Source: Rhizobacter sp. Root1221
Lineage (GTDB): Bacteria; Pseudomonadota; Gammaproteobacteria; Burkholderiales; Burkholderiaceae_C
NCBI RefSeq assembly: GCF_001425785.1
Contig: NZ_LMDI01000009.1
Span: 1-64,000, forward strand
Reading direction: 5' to 3'
DNA length: 64,000 nucleotides
Notes under the pieces: generated by a model
Told to the model about the DNA's origin: nothing
Databases searched by the model: none
The model's input: the letters and a program-made list of their open reading frames with translations, nothing else
Shown: piece by piece, positions 22,537-31,054 of the stretch
How the letters are laid out: every line of letters starts with the position of its first letter
Position numbering within the stretch: position 1 is the first letter of the stretch
Made by a program: the position numbers and the translations under genes

Positions 22537-24735
22537 TCAGTTCGGCACGGTGATGCTGCCTGCGGCCACGGCGATGGCGTCACCGGCCACCGGCACCGTG
22601 GCGATGTCGGGCACGTTGCTGGTGGTGATGGCCGGTGCCGCGCCCGCGGTGCCGCCGCGTGGCACGGTGCGCACCAGCTGGCTCGGTGGCAGCACGGCCT
22701 GCTGCTTCAGGTGGGCCCACATCAGGTCGAGCGCCTGGTTCATGTAGTGGTGCATGGGCACGAACAGCGTGTCGTAGCCCAGGACACCACCCGCCGCCGC
22801 GTTGAACCCGTCGAAGTGCTGGCCGTTCGTGACCTCGTAGTAGTGCAGCTTGCTCGCCGCGCCCTCCACCAGCTTGTTGTAGGCGGTGTAGGCGCGGGCC
22901 GTGTGGTTCGGCGGCAGCAGCGTGTCGCTGCGGCCGGCCACGATGACGGTGGGCTTGCCACGCAGGTTGCCGGTGAGCAGCACGTCCTGGAGGCCGGCCT
23001 GCACCCGCGCGCTCTGGGCCAGGAGGGTGCCGGTGAGCGGGAGGCCGGTGACCGTGTCCACCCCCTTGACGAGGTCGTGCAGGCACAGCAGGCCGTCGAG
23101 CGAGCCGTCGATGCGGTTCGTGGATGGCGAGACCCCCACGTGATACAGCCGCGCGCCGCCCGCCGACTCGTTGTAGATGACGTCGCCGCCGGTGTTCAAC
23201 CCGTTGCCGGTGGCAAACAGGATGGCCTGCGTGGCAGGCACCTGGGCCGCCACGTTGCCGCTGGCGTCGACGTTGGCAAGGCTGAAGCCGCACACGTTGT
23301 CGCCCACCGAGAACTTGCCGTAGGCGGCCACGTAGCTCAGCGCGACGTAGACGTCGGCCAGCCGGTAGTGCGACGCATGCAGCGCGTTGTGGTTCGCGTC
23401 GGTCCAGCCGTAGTCGCGCATCTTGGCGAGCGCCGCGTCGGCCTGGTCGGCGGTGGTGGCTCCGGTGATGAGGTTCTTGTCGGCCAGGCTTTGGCAGCGG
23501 TTCGTGGCGATGGTCTCGAGCTCGACGCCGGCCACGCGGTTGGCCGGCGCGGGCCCGGTGCCGAGGCCGAGCCAGCCGGGCCGCACGAGGGTGGGCGCCT
23601 GCGCCGACGCGGAGATGGCGGCACAGGGCTCATAGATCATGCGGTAGGTGAAGTAGTCGGCCAGCGGGCGGCCGGCCACCGGCACCGCGGTGACCCCTTC
23701 GGTGACGGTGACCCCGGTCATCGAGGCCGGCTGGGCGTTGGGTTCGGACACCGCGACCCCGTCGATCAGGCCCTCGGTGTCCTGCTCGGCAGCCTGCAGC
23801 GATTCACCGCCACCGTTCGACACCGACGAGGCGATCACCGTGGTGTTGCCGGCCCCGTAGGTGCGCAGGCGGCGGCCCGTGCCGGCGTCCACCGCCGCAT
23901 GGGTTTCGTTGATGGCCCAGAGCGCGAAGCGGATGCTGTCGAGCACGTTCTTGCCCCAGTCCTTCTCTGGGTTCTGCTGCGAGTGGGCGTGTTTGTACGC
24001 GAAGCGGTTCGGGTACTGGGCCTTGTAGGCCGCGAGGCCCGCGCCGGCCAGGTCGGACGCGAAATGAGCCTGGGTGCCGGCGGTGGCCCGGTCGACGAGC
24101 CGGCCGTCGATCAGGTCCACCTTGTCGGCTTCCAGGTCGTGGTACCCGATGCCCTTGCCGGCATCGGTGTAGGCCACCGCGCAGCCGCGCTTGAGGCCCC
24201 ACTCGCCCGACGTGCCGATGGCGCCGTAGATGCCGCGCGAGCCGGACGACGGTGCGGTCACGATGCAGGCGGCCGCGGGGTCGAAGGTGTCGGGGATCTG
24301 CACCATCATGCCCACGTTCTTGCGGCCCGTGCCATCGTCGGCGAAGGCGATGAATTCCCGGCCGGCGATCCGGCCTTCGTCCACCGTGACGGTGCCGTCG
24401 GCCGCGACGTTGGGGCCGTACAGCGAACCGTAGCCGCCGGGGACGGAGAAGTCGACGAGCGCGCGGTAGTTGGTGTAGATGGCGCGGCGGCGCAACTCGG
24501 CGGCCGTGGGATTGGCCGCGTCGGTGAACCCGGGCGCGGACGCGCTGCCGATGCCGGTCTTGCCGAGGCCCGCGGTGAGCAGGTCGTCGGTGGTACCGTC
24601 GTACGTGGTGCGCACCGGGGTGTTGAACCCGGCGGGCAGGCTGTTGAAGTCGGGGTCGGGGTCGTCACCGCACGCGGCGACGACCAGCGGGAGGCACAGG
24701 CACAGGGCGCCGAGGCGCAGGGGGGAGTGGGTCAT
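22537..24735 (-). CDS. lipoprotein D-(-)-3-hydroxybutyrate oligomer hydrolase
   Basis: A 732-residue esterase of the 3HB-oligomer hydrolase family, which cleaves soluble 3-hydroxybutyrate oligomers from poly-3-hydroxybutyrate breakdown to monomer. The start at 24735 opens a lipoprotein signal (lipobox VVAAC, then GDDPDPD). Family blocks include GYGSLYGPNVAADG, IVTAPSSGSRGIYGAIGTSGEWGL, AVAYTDAGKG and the catalytic serine motif VIASSVSNGGGES near residue 305. A later HGS-like SDTLLPPNHTARAY and NGQHFD region could supply Asp and His. Lipid anchoring implies attack on extracellular or periplasmic oligomers rather than the cell's own granules. It is a single gene, divergent from the PAS-LuxR regulator. 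Confidence 0.87.
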   Translation of the reverse strand: MTHSPLRLGALCLCLPLVVAACGDDPDPDFNSLPAGFNTPVRTTYDGTTDDLLTAGLGKTGIGSASAPGFTDAANPTAAELRRRAIYTNYRALVDFSVPGGYGSLYGPNVAADGTVTVDEGRIAGREFIAFADDGTGRKNVGMMVQIPDTFDPAAACIVTAPSSGSRGIYGAIGTSGEWGLKRGCAVAYTDAGKGIGYHDLEADKVDLIDGRLVDRATAGTQAHFASDLAGAGLAAYKAQYPNRFAYKHAHSQQNPEKDWGKNVLDSIRFALWAINETHAAVDAGTGRRLRTYGAGNTTVIASSVSNGGGESLQAAEQDTEGLIDGVAVSEPNAQPASMTGVTVTEGVTAVPVAGRPLADYFTYRMIYEPCAAISASAQAPTLVRPGWLGLGTGPAPANRVAGVELETIATNRCQSLADKNLITGATTADQADAALAKMRDYGWTDANHNALHASHYRLADVYVALSYVAAYGKFSVGDNVCGFSLANVDASGNVAAQVPATQAILFATGNGLNTGGDVIYNESAGGARLYHVGVSPSTNRIDGSLDGLLCLHDLVKGVDTVTGLPLTGTLLAQSARVQAGLQDVLLTGNLRGKPTVIVAGRSDTLLPPNHTARAYTAYNKLVEGAASKLHYYEVTNGQHFDGFNAAAGGVLGYDTLFVPMHHYMNQALDLMWAHLKQQAVLPPSQLVRTVPRGGTAGAAPAITTSNVPDIATVPVAGDAIAVAAGSITVPN

Positions 24736-24940
24736 CGGAATCTCGCTGAGAAGGTTGATGAACATCCGGCTGCGCCTTGTGAGGGCGCGCACTTCCTACG
24801 GATCGACCGTGGGCGCGGTTCGTTTTCGTGGCATGAAAACTACCGGTTTCCCACAGTTGCAGTCAGGGTCTTTGCCGTCAGACTCGCGCCGTGGGCCACG
24901 AGCGTACGAGCGCGCCCGGGCCGGCACAACCCGAAAATCT

Positions 24941-24956
24941 TCCCTAGGGGTTCCCC
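24941..24956 (+). promoter_or_regulatory. TAGGGG/TTCCCC promoter motif before the PAS-LuxR gene
   Basis: TCCCTAGGGGTTCCCC lies 16 bases before the regulator start, inside the 237-base gap between two divergent genes. It resembles elements at 12767-12781, 22462-22476 and 52530-52544 and could be an autoregulatory site or a -10-like element. Function is inferred only. Confidence 0.4.
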
Positions 24957-24972
24957 GGGGGCCTCTGCCTTC

Positions 24973-25542
24973 ATGCTGACCGATCCGCTCATCACCGACC
25001 CGCGCATGGCGCTCGTTTTCGACATGGCCCCCGTGGGGCTGTGTGTCTCCGAGCACCGCGTCATCCGCCGTTGCAACCAGAAATTCGCCGCGATCTTCGG
25101 CTACACGGTCCACGAGATCGAGGGCCAGTCGTTCGCGATGCTGTACCCGTCGGTCAGCGAATTCGAGCGCATCGGCGAACGCAGCCAGCAGAGCATGCGT
25201 ACCTCGGGTCTCTATTCGGACGACCGCATCATGCGGCGCAAGAACGGGCAGTTGTCGTGGTTCCACTCGGTGGGCCAGTCGATGGACCCCGAGGTGCCGT
25301 TCGCGGTGGTGGTGTGGATGTTCGAGGACCTGGAGGCCACGCGGGCGGTCACGGTGGAACTCACGGCGCGCGAGCGCGACGTGGCGAGCCTGATCGTCAC
25401 CGGGGCCAGCGCGAAGACCATCGCCCGCACGCTCGGGCTGTCCCCGCGCACGGTGGAGCACTACCGCACGAAGCTCATCAACAAGTACGACGTGCGCACC
25501 ACCAGCGAGCTGATCTCGCGGCTGGTGGGGCCGGTGCGATAG
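24973..25542 (+). CDS. PAS domain LuxR-type transcriptional regulator
   Basis: A 189-residue cytoplasmic regulator. An N-terminal PAS sensor domain (residues about 10-120) contains MAPVGLCVSEHRVIRRCNQKFAAIFGY by segments and the C-terminal half FAVVVWMFEDLEATR. A LuxR/GerE helix-turn-helix follows (residues about 128-185) with LTARERDVASLIVTG, AKTIARTLGLSPRTVEHYR and the closing LISRLVG. No receiver Asp is present, so it is probably ligand- or redox-gated through PAS rather than phosphorylated. The start at 24973 was taken as the ATG where PAS homology begins. It is divergent from the 3HB-oligomer hydrolase and may regulate it, the Liv operon, or both. Confidence 0.85.
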   Translation: MLTDPLITDPRMALVFDMAPVGLCVSEHRVIRRCNQKFAAIFGYTVHEIEGQSFAMLYPSVSEFERIGERSQQSMRTSGLYSDDRIMRRKNGQLSWFHSVGQSMDPEVPFAVVVWMFEDLEATRAVTVELTARERDVASLIVTGASAKTIARTLGLSPRTVEHYRTKLINKYDVRTTSELISRLVGPVR

Positions 25543-25549
25543 GTGCCTG

Positions 25550-26185
25550 TCAGGCGGCCGCGCGTTTGCGCCACGCCGTCACGAATGCATGCGCGCTCGC
25601 GGCCACGTCCTTCAGGCTCATGCCCGGCTTGAAGAGCTGCGAGCCGATGCCGAAGCCGGTGGCCCCGGCATCCACCCACGACCCGAGGCTCGGGGCCGTC
25701 ACGCCGCCCACGGGCCACAGCGGGGTGCCGGCCGGCAGCACTGATTTCATCGCCTTCAGGCCGGCGATGCCCACCGCCTCAGCCGGGAACAGCTTGAGCG
25801 CGTGAGCGCCGTAGCGAAGTGCGAGGAAGGCCTCGGTGGGGGTGGCCACGCCGGGCGCGCACAACATGCCGGTGGCCCGCGCATGGGAGATCACCTCGGG
25901 GTCGCAGTTGGGCGACACCATCAGGCGCCCGCCGGCGTGCCGCACGTCGGCCACGTCGTGCACCGTGAGCATGGTGCCGCCACCCACCCAGACCTCCGGG
26001 GGCGCCATGTCGGCCAGCAGCCGGATGCACGCCAGCGCGCCGGGGCGGTTGAGCGGCACCTCGAGCAGGCGGAAGCCCGCATCGATCAGCACACGGCCCA
26101 CGGCCGGGGCTTCCTCGGGCGTGAGGCCGCGCAGGATGGCGACGAGGGGCGGGTCGACGGTGGCGAGGTAGTCGGACGGGTTCAT
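25550..26185 (-). CDS. dgoA: 2-dehydro-3-deoxy-6-phosphogalactonate aldolase
   Basis: A 211-residue class I aldolase splitting 2-keto-3-deoxy-6-phosphogalactonate into pyruvate and glyceraldehyde 3-phosphate, the last step of the De Ley-Doudoroff pathway. It has PLVAILRGLTPEEA with the catalytic Glu, FRLLEVPLNRPGA, WVGGGTML, and the Schiff-base Lys in HALKLFPAEAVG near residue 128, then WPVGGV. It overlaps the upstream dgoK by four bases (ATGA), so the two are translationally coupled. No galactonate dehydratase (dgoD) or transporter lies beside it. Confidence 0.93.
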   Translation of the reverse strand: MNPSDYLATVDPPLVAILRGLTPEEAPAVGRVLIDAGFRLLEVPLNRPGALACIRLLADMAPPEVWVGGGTMLTVHDVADVRHAGGRLMVSPNCDPEVISHARATGMLCAPGVATPTEAFLALRYGAHALKLFPAEAVGIAGLKAMKSVLPAGTPLWPVGGVTAPSLGSWVDAGATGFGIGSQLFKPGMSLKDVAASAHAFVTAWRKRAAA

Positions 26186-27105
26186 GCGAGGGCCTGGCGG
26201 ATGTGAGAGGCGAAGAAGCGCAGTGCCGCGAGGTGCACCTCGCGCGGGTCGAGGATGTGCAGGCGCCGCCGCATCAGCGCGGCGGCCGTGGCGTGGCCTT
26301 CGGCGAGCGACGGCGAACCGATCGCGTGCACCAGCTCCGGCGGGTGGTCGCCCCAGACACGTGCACGGTCATGCCACTCGGCACCCATCAGCACCCCGCT
26401 CAGGAACGAGGCCGCGTGCGCGGCCGGCATGTCCCCCCCCACCACGCGGGCGCGGGTGCTGAAGAGGGCGTTGGACAAGGCCGTGTCGCGGGCCGCGGCC
26501 ACGCCGGCCTCGAAGGCCGCGGGCGAGGCTATGGGATCGCGGCTCGCCGCAGCCAGCGTGCCCTGGGTGGACAGCAGTGCGTACAGCTCGCCCGTCATGA
26601 AGGTCTGGAACGACACGAGGCGGCCGTCGCGCACCTCGGCCCACTTGCTGTGCGTGCCGGGCAGCACGAACCAGCCGTCGCGCACACCGAGCGCCACGGC
26701 ACCGAGCAGCTGGGTCTCCTCGCCGCGCATCACGTCCACCCGGTCCTGGCTGCGCCAGCGGCAGCCCGGCACGATGGCACAGTGGCGTCCGAGCGAGGGG
26801 GCGTCCACGGTCACCAACTGGTGGCCCAGCGCCTCGAGCGGACCACCGGCGTCCACGTACGGCACCTCGCGCCAGCCCATCGCGCTGCCCACCATGCCGG
26901 ACATCACCACCGGGGTGTCCGGCGCCAGGCCGGGCAGGCGCGCCAGCAGTTCGCCGAGGGATGCTTCGAAACGGCCGCGGGCCGCGATGACGCCCTGGTC
27001 GTCCGAGATCTCGGCGGCGCAGGTGCCATCAGGGGCCAGCAGCCAGGCTCGGCGGTTCGTGGTGCCCCAGTCGATGCCGACCAGGGCAGAGGCGGGAGAG
27101 TTCAT
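26182..27105 (-). CDS. dgoK: 2-dehydro-3-deoxygalactonokinase
   Basis: A 307-residue sugar-acid kinase phosphorylating 2-keto-3-deoxygalactonate with ATP. The N terminus LVGIDWGTTNRRAWLL is the family phosphate loop, GMVGSAMGWREVPYVD and FVLPGTHSKWAEV follow, and SGVLMGAEW lies near the end. Start 27105 was chosen where this loop begins; longer upstream frames have no homology. It is the first gene of the dgoKA pair and is divergent from the GntR regulator, which probably represses it. Confidence 0.93.
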   Translation of the reverse strand: MNSPASALVGIDWGTTNRRAWLLAPDGTCAAEISDDQGVIAARGRFEASLGELLARLPGLAPDTPVVMSGMVGSAMGWREVPYVDAGGPLEALGHQLVTVDAPSLGRHCAIVPGCRWRSQDRVDVMRGEETQLLGAVALGVRDGWFVLPGTHSKWAEVRDGRLVSFQTFMTGELYALLSTQGTLAAASRDPIASPAAFEAGVAAARDTALSNALFSTRARVVGGDMPAAHAASFLSGVLMGAEWHDRARVWGDHPPELVHAIGSPSLAEGHATAAALMRRRLHILDPREVHLAALRFFASHIRQALA

Positions 27106-27220
27106 GGGCAAAATCCAGCAACGCGCATTAGTAATACAATATCGCAAAACCTGGCCCGGTGGGGACGTGTTTGCCCGATAGACTCGGTCATTCCAACGCC
27201 CGTTCGATTGCCACCTCGCC
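27106..27220. promoter_or_regulatory. dgoK/dgoR divergent control region with FadR-type operator
   Basis: 115 bases between divergent genes. TAGTAATACAA at 27129-27139 fits the FadR-subfamily consensus TNGTNNNACNA exactly. It sits about 24 bases upstream of the dgoK start in a short AT-rich patch. This is a good candidate site for the neighbouring GntR/FadR-type regulator. Confidence 0.6.
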
Positions 27221-27949
27221 ATGCCCATGCCCCGTCCGCCGTCCGCGTCCACCTACACCGGCCGGAACCTGCATGGGCAGGTGGTCAACGAGCTGGGCAG
27301 GCGCATCGTCGGCGGCGACTACCCGCCTGGCATTGCGCTGCCGGTGGAAGAGACACTCTGCGTGCAGCTCAGCGTCAGCCGCACGGCGCTCCGCGAGGCC
27401 GTCAAGGTGCTGGCCGCCAAGGGCCTCGTCGAATCGCGTCCCCGCGTGGGCACCCGCGTGCGGGCCCCTGGCACCTGGAACATGCTCGACCCTGACGTGC
27501 TGGCATGGCGCTGTGCCGCCGGACCCGATCCGGCCTTCCTGCTGCACCTCGCCGAGATGCGGGAGATCTTCGAGCCCGCCGCGGCCTCGCTTGCGGCGTG
27601 CAACCGCGACGACACCCAACTGGCGGCCATCCGCGGCGCGTTCGACGCGATGGCCGAGGCGGCCGACGTGACCGCGTGGGTGCGTGCCGATCTCGAATTC
27701 CACAACGCCGTGCTGCAGGCCACCGGCAACCCGCTGCTGACGCCGCTCGCGGCCATGATCGGCTCGGCCCTCGAAAGCCTGCTCGGCATCACCGCCCGCC
27801 GCGCCGGCCACTTCAACGCCAGCCTGCCGGACCACCGTGCCGTGCTCGAGGCCATCGAGCAGGGCGACCGCGAGGCCGCCCGGCGGCGCATGGCGCACCT
27901 GCTCGCCGAGGCGCGCGCGATGGTGCCGGCGCCGCCCGCCGGCGCATAG
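27221..27949 (+). CDS. dgoR: GntR/FadR-family regulator of galactonate catabolism
   Basis: A 242-residue repressor-type protein. The N-terminal winged helix (residues about 15-82) has LGRRIVGGDYPPGIALPVEE and VSRTALREAVKVLAAKGLVESRPRVGT by segments. The all-helical FCD ligand domain (residues about 100-235) has the metal/ligand motif DLEFHNAVLQATGN and the later H in LPDHRAVLEAIEQGD. Divergence from dgoKA and the operator between them support a DgoR role, with galactonate or ketodeoxygalactonate as likely inducer. A second ATG two codons in is equally possible. Confidence 0.85.
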   Translation: MPMPRPPSASTYTGRNLHGQVVNELGRRIVGGDYPPGIALPVEETLCVQLSVSRTALREAVKVLAAKGLVESRPRVGTRVRAPGTWNMLDPDVLAWRCAAGPDPAFLLHLAEMREIFEPAAASLAACNRDDTQLAAIRGAFDAMAEAADVTAWVRADLEFHNAVLQATGNPLLTPLAAMIGSALESLLGITARRAGHFNASLPDHRAVLEAIEQGDREAARRRMAHLLAEARAMVPAPPAGA

Positions 27950-28065
27950 CCATGGAAAGCAAGCGAAGCTAAGCGTCAGATCAAGCCACCCGCGAGGACC
28001 GGCTCCGCCGGCTTGACGTCGAACACAGTTGCTTGGGGGCAGGAGGCGATAGCCGACTGGGGGGC

Positions 28066-29166
28066 CTAAGCTACCGCAAGGTGGACTGGCGGTTGCGCGC
28101 TCACGCGCGCCTCGGTGGAGGCATCGAACAAGTGGACGTCGGCCGGTTGCCACGCGAGGTGGACCGTCTCACCCACCTGCGCGGTCACCTTGCCCGGCAC
28201 ACGTACCACGAGCGGGCCCGCGGCGGTGTCGACGAAGGCGTAGCTTTCCGGGCCCGTGGGCTCGATCATGGTCAGCTCCCCGGCGAGGCCCGTGCCGGCA
28301 GGCACGAAGCGGATCGATTCGGGGCGCAGGCCGTAGATCATGTCCTGGGTCGGGTGTCCCTGCAGCGTGGCACCCAGCTGCGGCGTAACCGGCAGCTCGA
28401 TGCCCTTGGCCACGAGGCCGTTGCGATCGCGCTTGGCGTGGATCATGTTCATCGCGGGCGAGCCGATGAACTCGGCCACGAACTTGGTGGCCGGGTGGCT
28501 GTAGATCTCGTCCGGTGTGCCGAACTGCTGCAGGATGCCGTCGCGCATGACCGCGATGCGGTCACCGAGGGTCATGGCCTCCACCTGGTCGTGGGTCACG
28601 TACACGGTGGTGGTTTTCGTGCGCTGGTGCAGCAGCTTGATCTCGGCGCGCATCTCCACGCGCAGCTTGGCGTCCAGGTTCGACAGCGGTTCGTCGAACA
28701 GGAACAGCGACGGCTGGCGGGCGAGGGCGCGCCCCATGGCCACGCGCTGGCGCTGGCCGCCGGACAGCTGGCCCGGCTTGCGGTCGAGCAGGTGGCCGAG
28801 CTGGAGCATCTTCGACACCTTGTCGACCAGCACCTTGCGCTCGTCCTTCGGGACCTTGCGCATCTCGAGCGCGAACGCGATGTTCTGCTCGACGGTCATG
28901 TTCGGGTACAGCGCGTAGCTCTGGAACACCATCGCGATGTCGCGGTCCTTCGGGGCCACGTACGTGATGTCGCGGTCGCCGAGGATGATGTTGCCGGACG
29001 TGGGCGAATCGAGGCCGGCGATCATCGACAGCAGCGTCGATTTTCCGCACCCCGACGGGCCCACGAGGATCACGAATTCGCCTTCGGCGATCTCGAGGTC
29101 GACCGACTTGAGGATGTGATGCGAGCCGTAGCTCTTCTTCACCTGGCGGATGGACAAGGCACCCAT
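28066..29166 (-). CDS. gtsD: sugar ABC transporter ATP-binding protein (glucose system, UgpC/MalK type)
   Basis: A 366-residue ATPase. Walker A is GPSGCGKST, the signature is LSGGQRQRVAMGRALA, Walker B is LFLFDEPLSNLDA and the switch is VTHDQ. A C-terminal TOBE/MalK regulatory domain starts near residue 235 (FIGSPAMNMI, YGLRPESIRF). It is the last gene of the gts operon, 10 bases after the second permease. The residue pattern matches MalK/UgpC ATPases used by carbohydrate importers. The start at 29166 has a plausible GGAG region (GGAGAACAAC) upstream. It could also energise other sugar permeases. Confidence 0.9.
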   Translation of the reverse strand: MGALSIRQVKKSYGSHHILKSVDLEIAEGEFVILVGPSGCGKSTLLSMIAGLDSPTSGNIILGDRDITYVAPKDRDIAMVFQSYALYPNMTVEQNIAFALEMRKVPKDERKVLVDKVSKMLQLGHLLDRKPGQLSGGQRQRVAMGRALARQPSLFLFDEPLSNLDAKLRVEMRAEIKLLHQRTKTTTVYVTHDQVEAMTLGDRIAVMRDGILQQFGTPDEIYSHPATKFVAEFIGSPAMNMIHAKRDRNGLVAKGIELPVTPQLGATLQGHPTQDMIYGLRPESIRFVPAGTGLAGELTMIEPTGPESYAFVDTAAGPLVVRVPGKVTAQVGETVHLAWQPADVHLFDASTEARVSAQPPVHLAVA

Positions 29167-29176
29167 GTTGTTCTCC

Positions 29177-30085
29177 TTAACCTTTGACTGCGCCGGCCGT
29201 GAGGCCACGCACGAAATACTGACCCGCCACGATGTACACGAACAGCGTGGGCAGGCCGGCGATCAGCGCGGCGGCCATGTCGACGTTGTATTCCTTGACA
29301 CTGCTGGTGGTGTTGGCGAGGTTGTTCAGGCCCACGGTGACCGGCTTCGAATCCGCGCCGGAGAACACGACGCCGAACAGGAAGTCGTTCCAGATCTGCG
29401 TGAACTGCCAGATCAGGCACACCACGATGATGGGCGTGGACAGCGGCAGCACGATGCGCACGAAGATGCGCCAGAAGCCCGCGCCGTCCAGCATGGCGGC
29501 CTTGATGAGTTCGTCGGGCAGCGCCGCGTAGTAGTTGCGGAAGAACAGCGTGGTGCCGGGCAGGCCGCACAGCAAGTGCACGAGGATCAGGCCCCACACG
29601 GAACTGGCGATGCCCAGCCAGCCGAGCACCTGCGACATGGGCAGCAGCACCACTTGCAGCGGCATGAACACGCCGAACAGCAGCATCGCGAACATCGTCT
29701 CGCTGCCGCGGAACTTCCACTTGCTCAGCACGTAGCCGTTGATGCCGCCGAGGATGGTGGACACCAGCACGGCCGGGATCACGATCATCACCGAGTTCCA
29801 GAAGTACGGCTGCAGGCCCTGGCAGTCGGCGCCGGTGCAGGCGGTGGACCAGGCCTTGCCCCACGACGAGAAGTCGAGTGCGCTGGGCAACGCGAGCAGC
29901 GTGCCGCCGCGGATCTCGTCCATCGACTTGATGGACGTCACGACCATCACGTACAGCGGCGCGAGGAAAAAGCCGGCGAAGGCGATCAGCACGGCCCACA
30001 GCAGCCAGCGCTGCCAGGTGAGCGACCGGCTGGGCGCCGCCGCGGAAGCGACACGCGGGGTATCGAGGGTGGTCGCGCTGCTCAT
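29177..30085 (-). CDS. gtsC: glucose/mannose ABC transporter permease 2
   Basis: A 302-residue inner-membrane permease with six predicted helices and the MalG-type EAA loop AALPDELIKAAMLDGAGFWRIFVRIVLPLSTP (in two segments). TSIKSMDEIRGGTLLALP and a Cys-containing external loop TACTGADCQGLQPYFWNS match the GtsC group. Its start overlaps the gtsB stop by four bases. The protein ends with GQYFVRGLTAGAVKG, the common end of MalG-like permeases. Confidence 0.9.
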   Translation of the reverse strand: MSSATTLDTPRVASAAAPSRSLTWQRWLLWAVLIAFAGFFLAPLYVMVVTSIKSMDEIRGGTLLALPSALDFSSWGKAWSTACTGADCQGLQPYFWNSVMIVIPAVLVSTILGGINGYVLSKWKFRGSETMFAMLLFGVFMPLQVVLLPMSQVLGWLGIASSVWGLILVHLLCGLPGTTLFFRNYYAALPDELIKAAMLDGAGFWRIFVRIVLPLSTPIIVVCLIWQFTQIWNDFLFGVVFSGADSKPVTVGLNNLANTTSSVKEYNVDMAAALIAGLPTLFVYIVAGQYFVRGLTAGAVKG

Positions 30086-30975
30086 CGCTTCGTGCTCCGG
30101 AGTTCGCTGTAGAGGTACGGCACGACGATGGCCGCGACGGTGGCGAGCATCACGGTGGCCGACGCGGCGCCGAGGTTGATCTGGCCGCGGGTGAAGGCCA
30201 TCGAGTACATGTACGTGGCGGGCATGTCGGTGGCAAAGCCTGGGCCGCCGGACGTGAGGGCCATCACGAGGTCGAAGCTCTTGATGGCGATGTGCGACAG
30301 CACCATGATGGTGGAGAAGAACACCGGGCGCAGGCTCGGGATCAGGATGCGCCAGTAGATGCGGGGCAACGAGGCGCCGTCCACCTGGGCCGCCTTGATG
30401 ATCGACTCGTCGATGCCACGCAGGCCGGCGAGGAACAGCGCCATCACGAAGCCCGCGCTCTGCCAGATGCCCGCGATGGCCACGCAGTAGATGGCCTTGT
30501 CGGGGTCCACGAGCCAGTCGAACGTGAAGCTGGTGAAACCCCAGCCCTGCACGGTGTGTTCGATGCCGAGGCCCGGGTTCAGGATCCACTTCCACGCGGT
30601 GCCCGTGACGATGAAGCTCAGCGCCATCGGGTACAGGTAGATGGTGCGGAGCACCCCTTCGTTGCGGATCTTCTGGTCGAGCAGCACGGCCAGCAACAGG
30701 CCGAGCGCGAGCGAACCGCCGATGAAGAGGGTGGCGAAGATGGCGAGGTTCCACGAGGCCACCTGGAAGCGGTCGCTCGCGAAGAGGTTCAGGTAAGGCT
30801 CGATGCCGGCGAACTCGTAGTTCGGCAACAGGCGCGAGGCCGACACCGAGAAATACGCGTTCCACAGGATCAGCCCGTAGATGAAAAGGAAGCCGAGGAC
30901 GAACGACGGCGCCACGACCAGCTTGGGCAGCCAGTCGATGCGCGCCCGGGCCGGGGCGTGAGTGGGGTGGCTCAT
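30082..30975 (-). CDS. gtsB: glucose/mannose ABC transporter permease 1
   Basis: A 297-residue permease of the MalF/UgpA class with IYGLILWNAYFSVSASRLLPNYEFAG at the N terminus and the EAA loop GIDESIIKAAQVDGASLPRIYWRILIPSLRP (in segments). No Shine-Dalgarno is visible: the eight bases before the ATG directly follow a strong hairpin (30984-31018). Translation initiation may therefore be weak or structure-dependent, giving fewer permeases than binding protein. Confidence 0.9.
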   Translation of the reverse strand: MSHPTHAPARARIDWLPKLVVAPSFVLGFLFIYGLILWNAYFSVSASRLLPNYEFAGIEPYLNLFASDRFQVASWNLAIFATLFIGGSLALGLLLAVLLDQKIRNEGVLRTIYLYPMALSFIVTGTAWKWILNPGLGIEHTVQGWGFTSFTFDWLVDPDKAIYCVAIAGIWQSAGFVMALFLAGLRGIDESIIKAAQVDGASLPRIYWRILIPSLRPVFFSTIMVLSHIAIKSFDLVMALTSGGPGFATDMPATYMYSMAFTRGQINLGAASATVMLATVAAIVVPYLYSELRSTKR

Positions 30976-30983
30976 AAATTGGT

Positions 30984-31018
30984 GGCCCGGGGCAGACGCT
31001 GGTGGTCTGCCCCGGGCC
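30984..31018 (-). terminator. strong intercistronic hairpin between gtsA and gtsB
   Basis: A perfect 14-bp stem (30984-30997 with 31005-31018) and a 7-base loop, without a T tract. It follows the binding-protein gene by 36 bases and ends 8 bases before the gtsB start. This is most likely a partial terminator and/or an mRNA 3'-end stabiliser that keeps gtsA expression above that of the permeases. Confidence 0.75.
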
Positions 31019-31054
31019 GGTCTCCTGCTGACTAGCTAACGACGGACGGACCGA

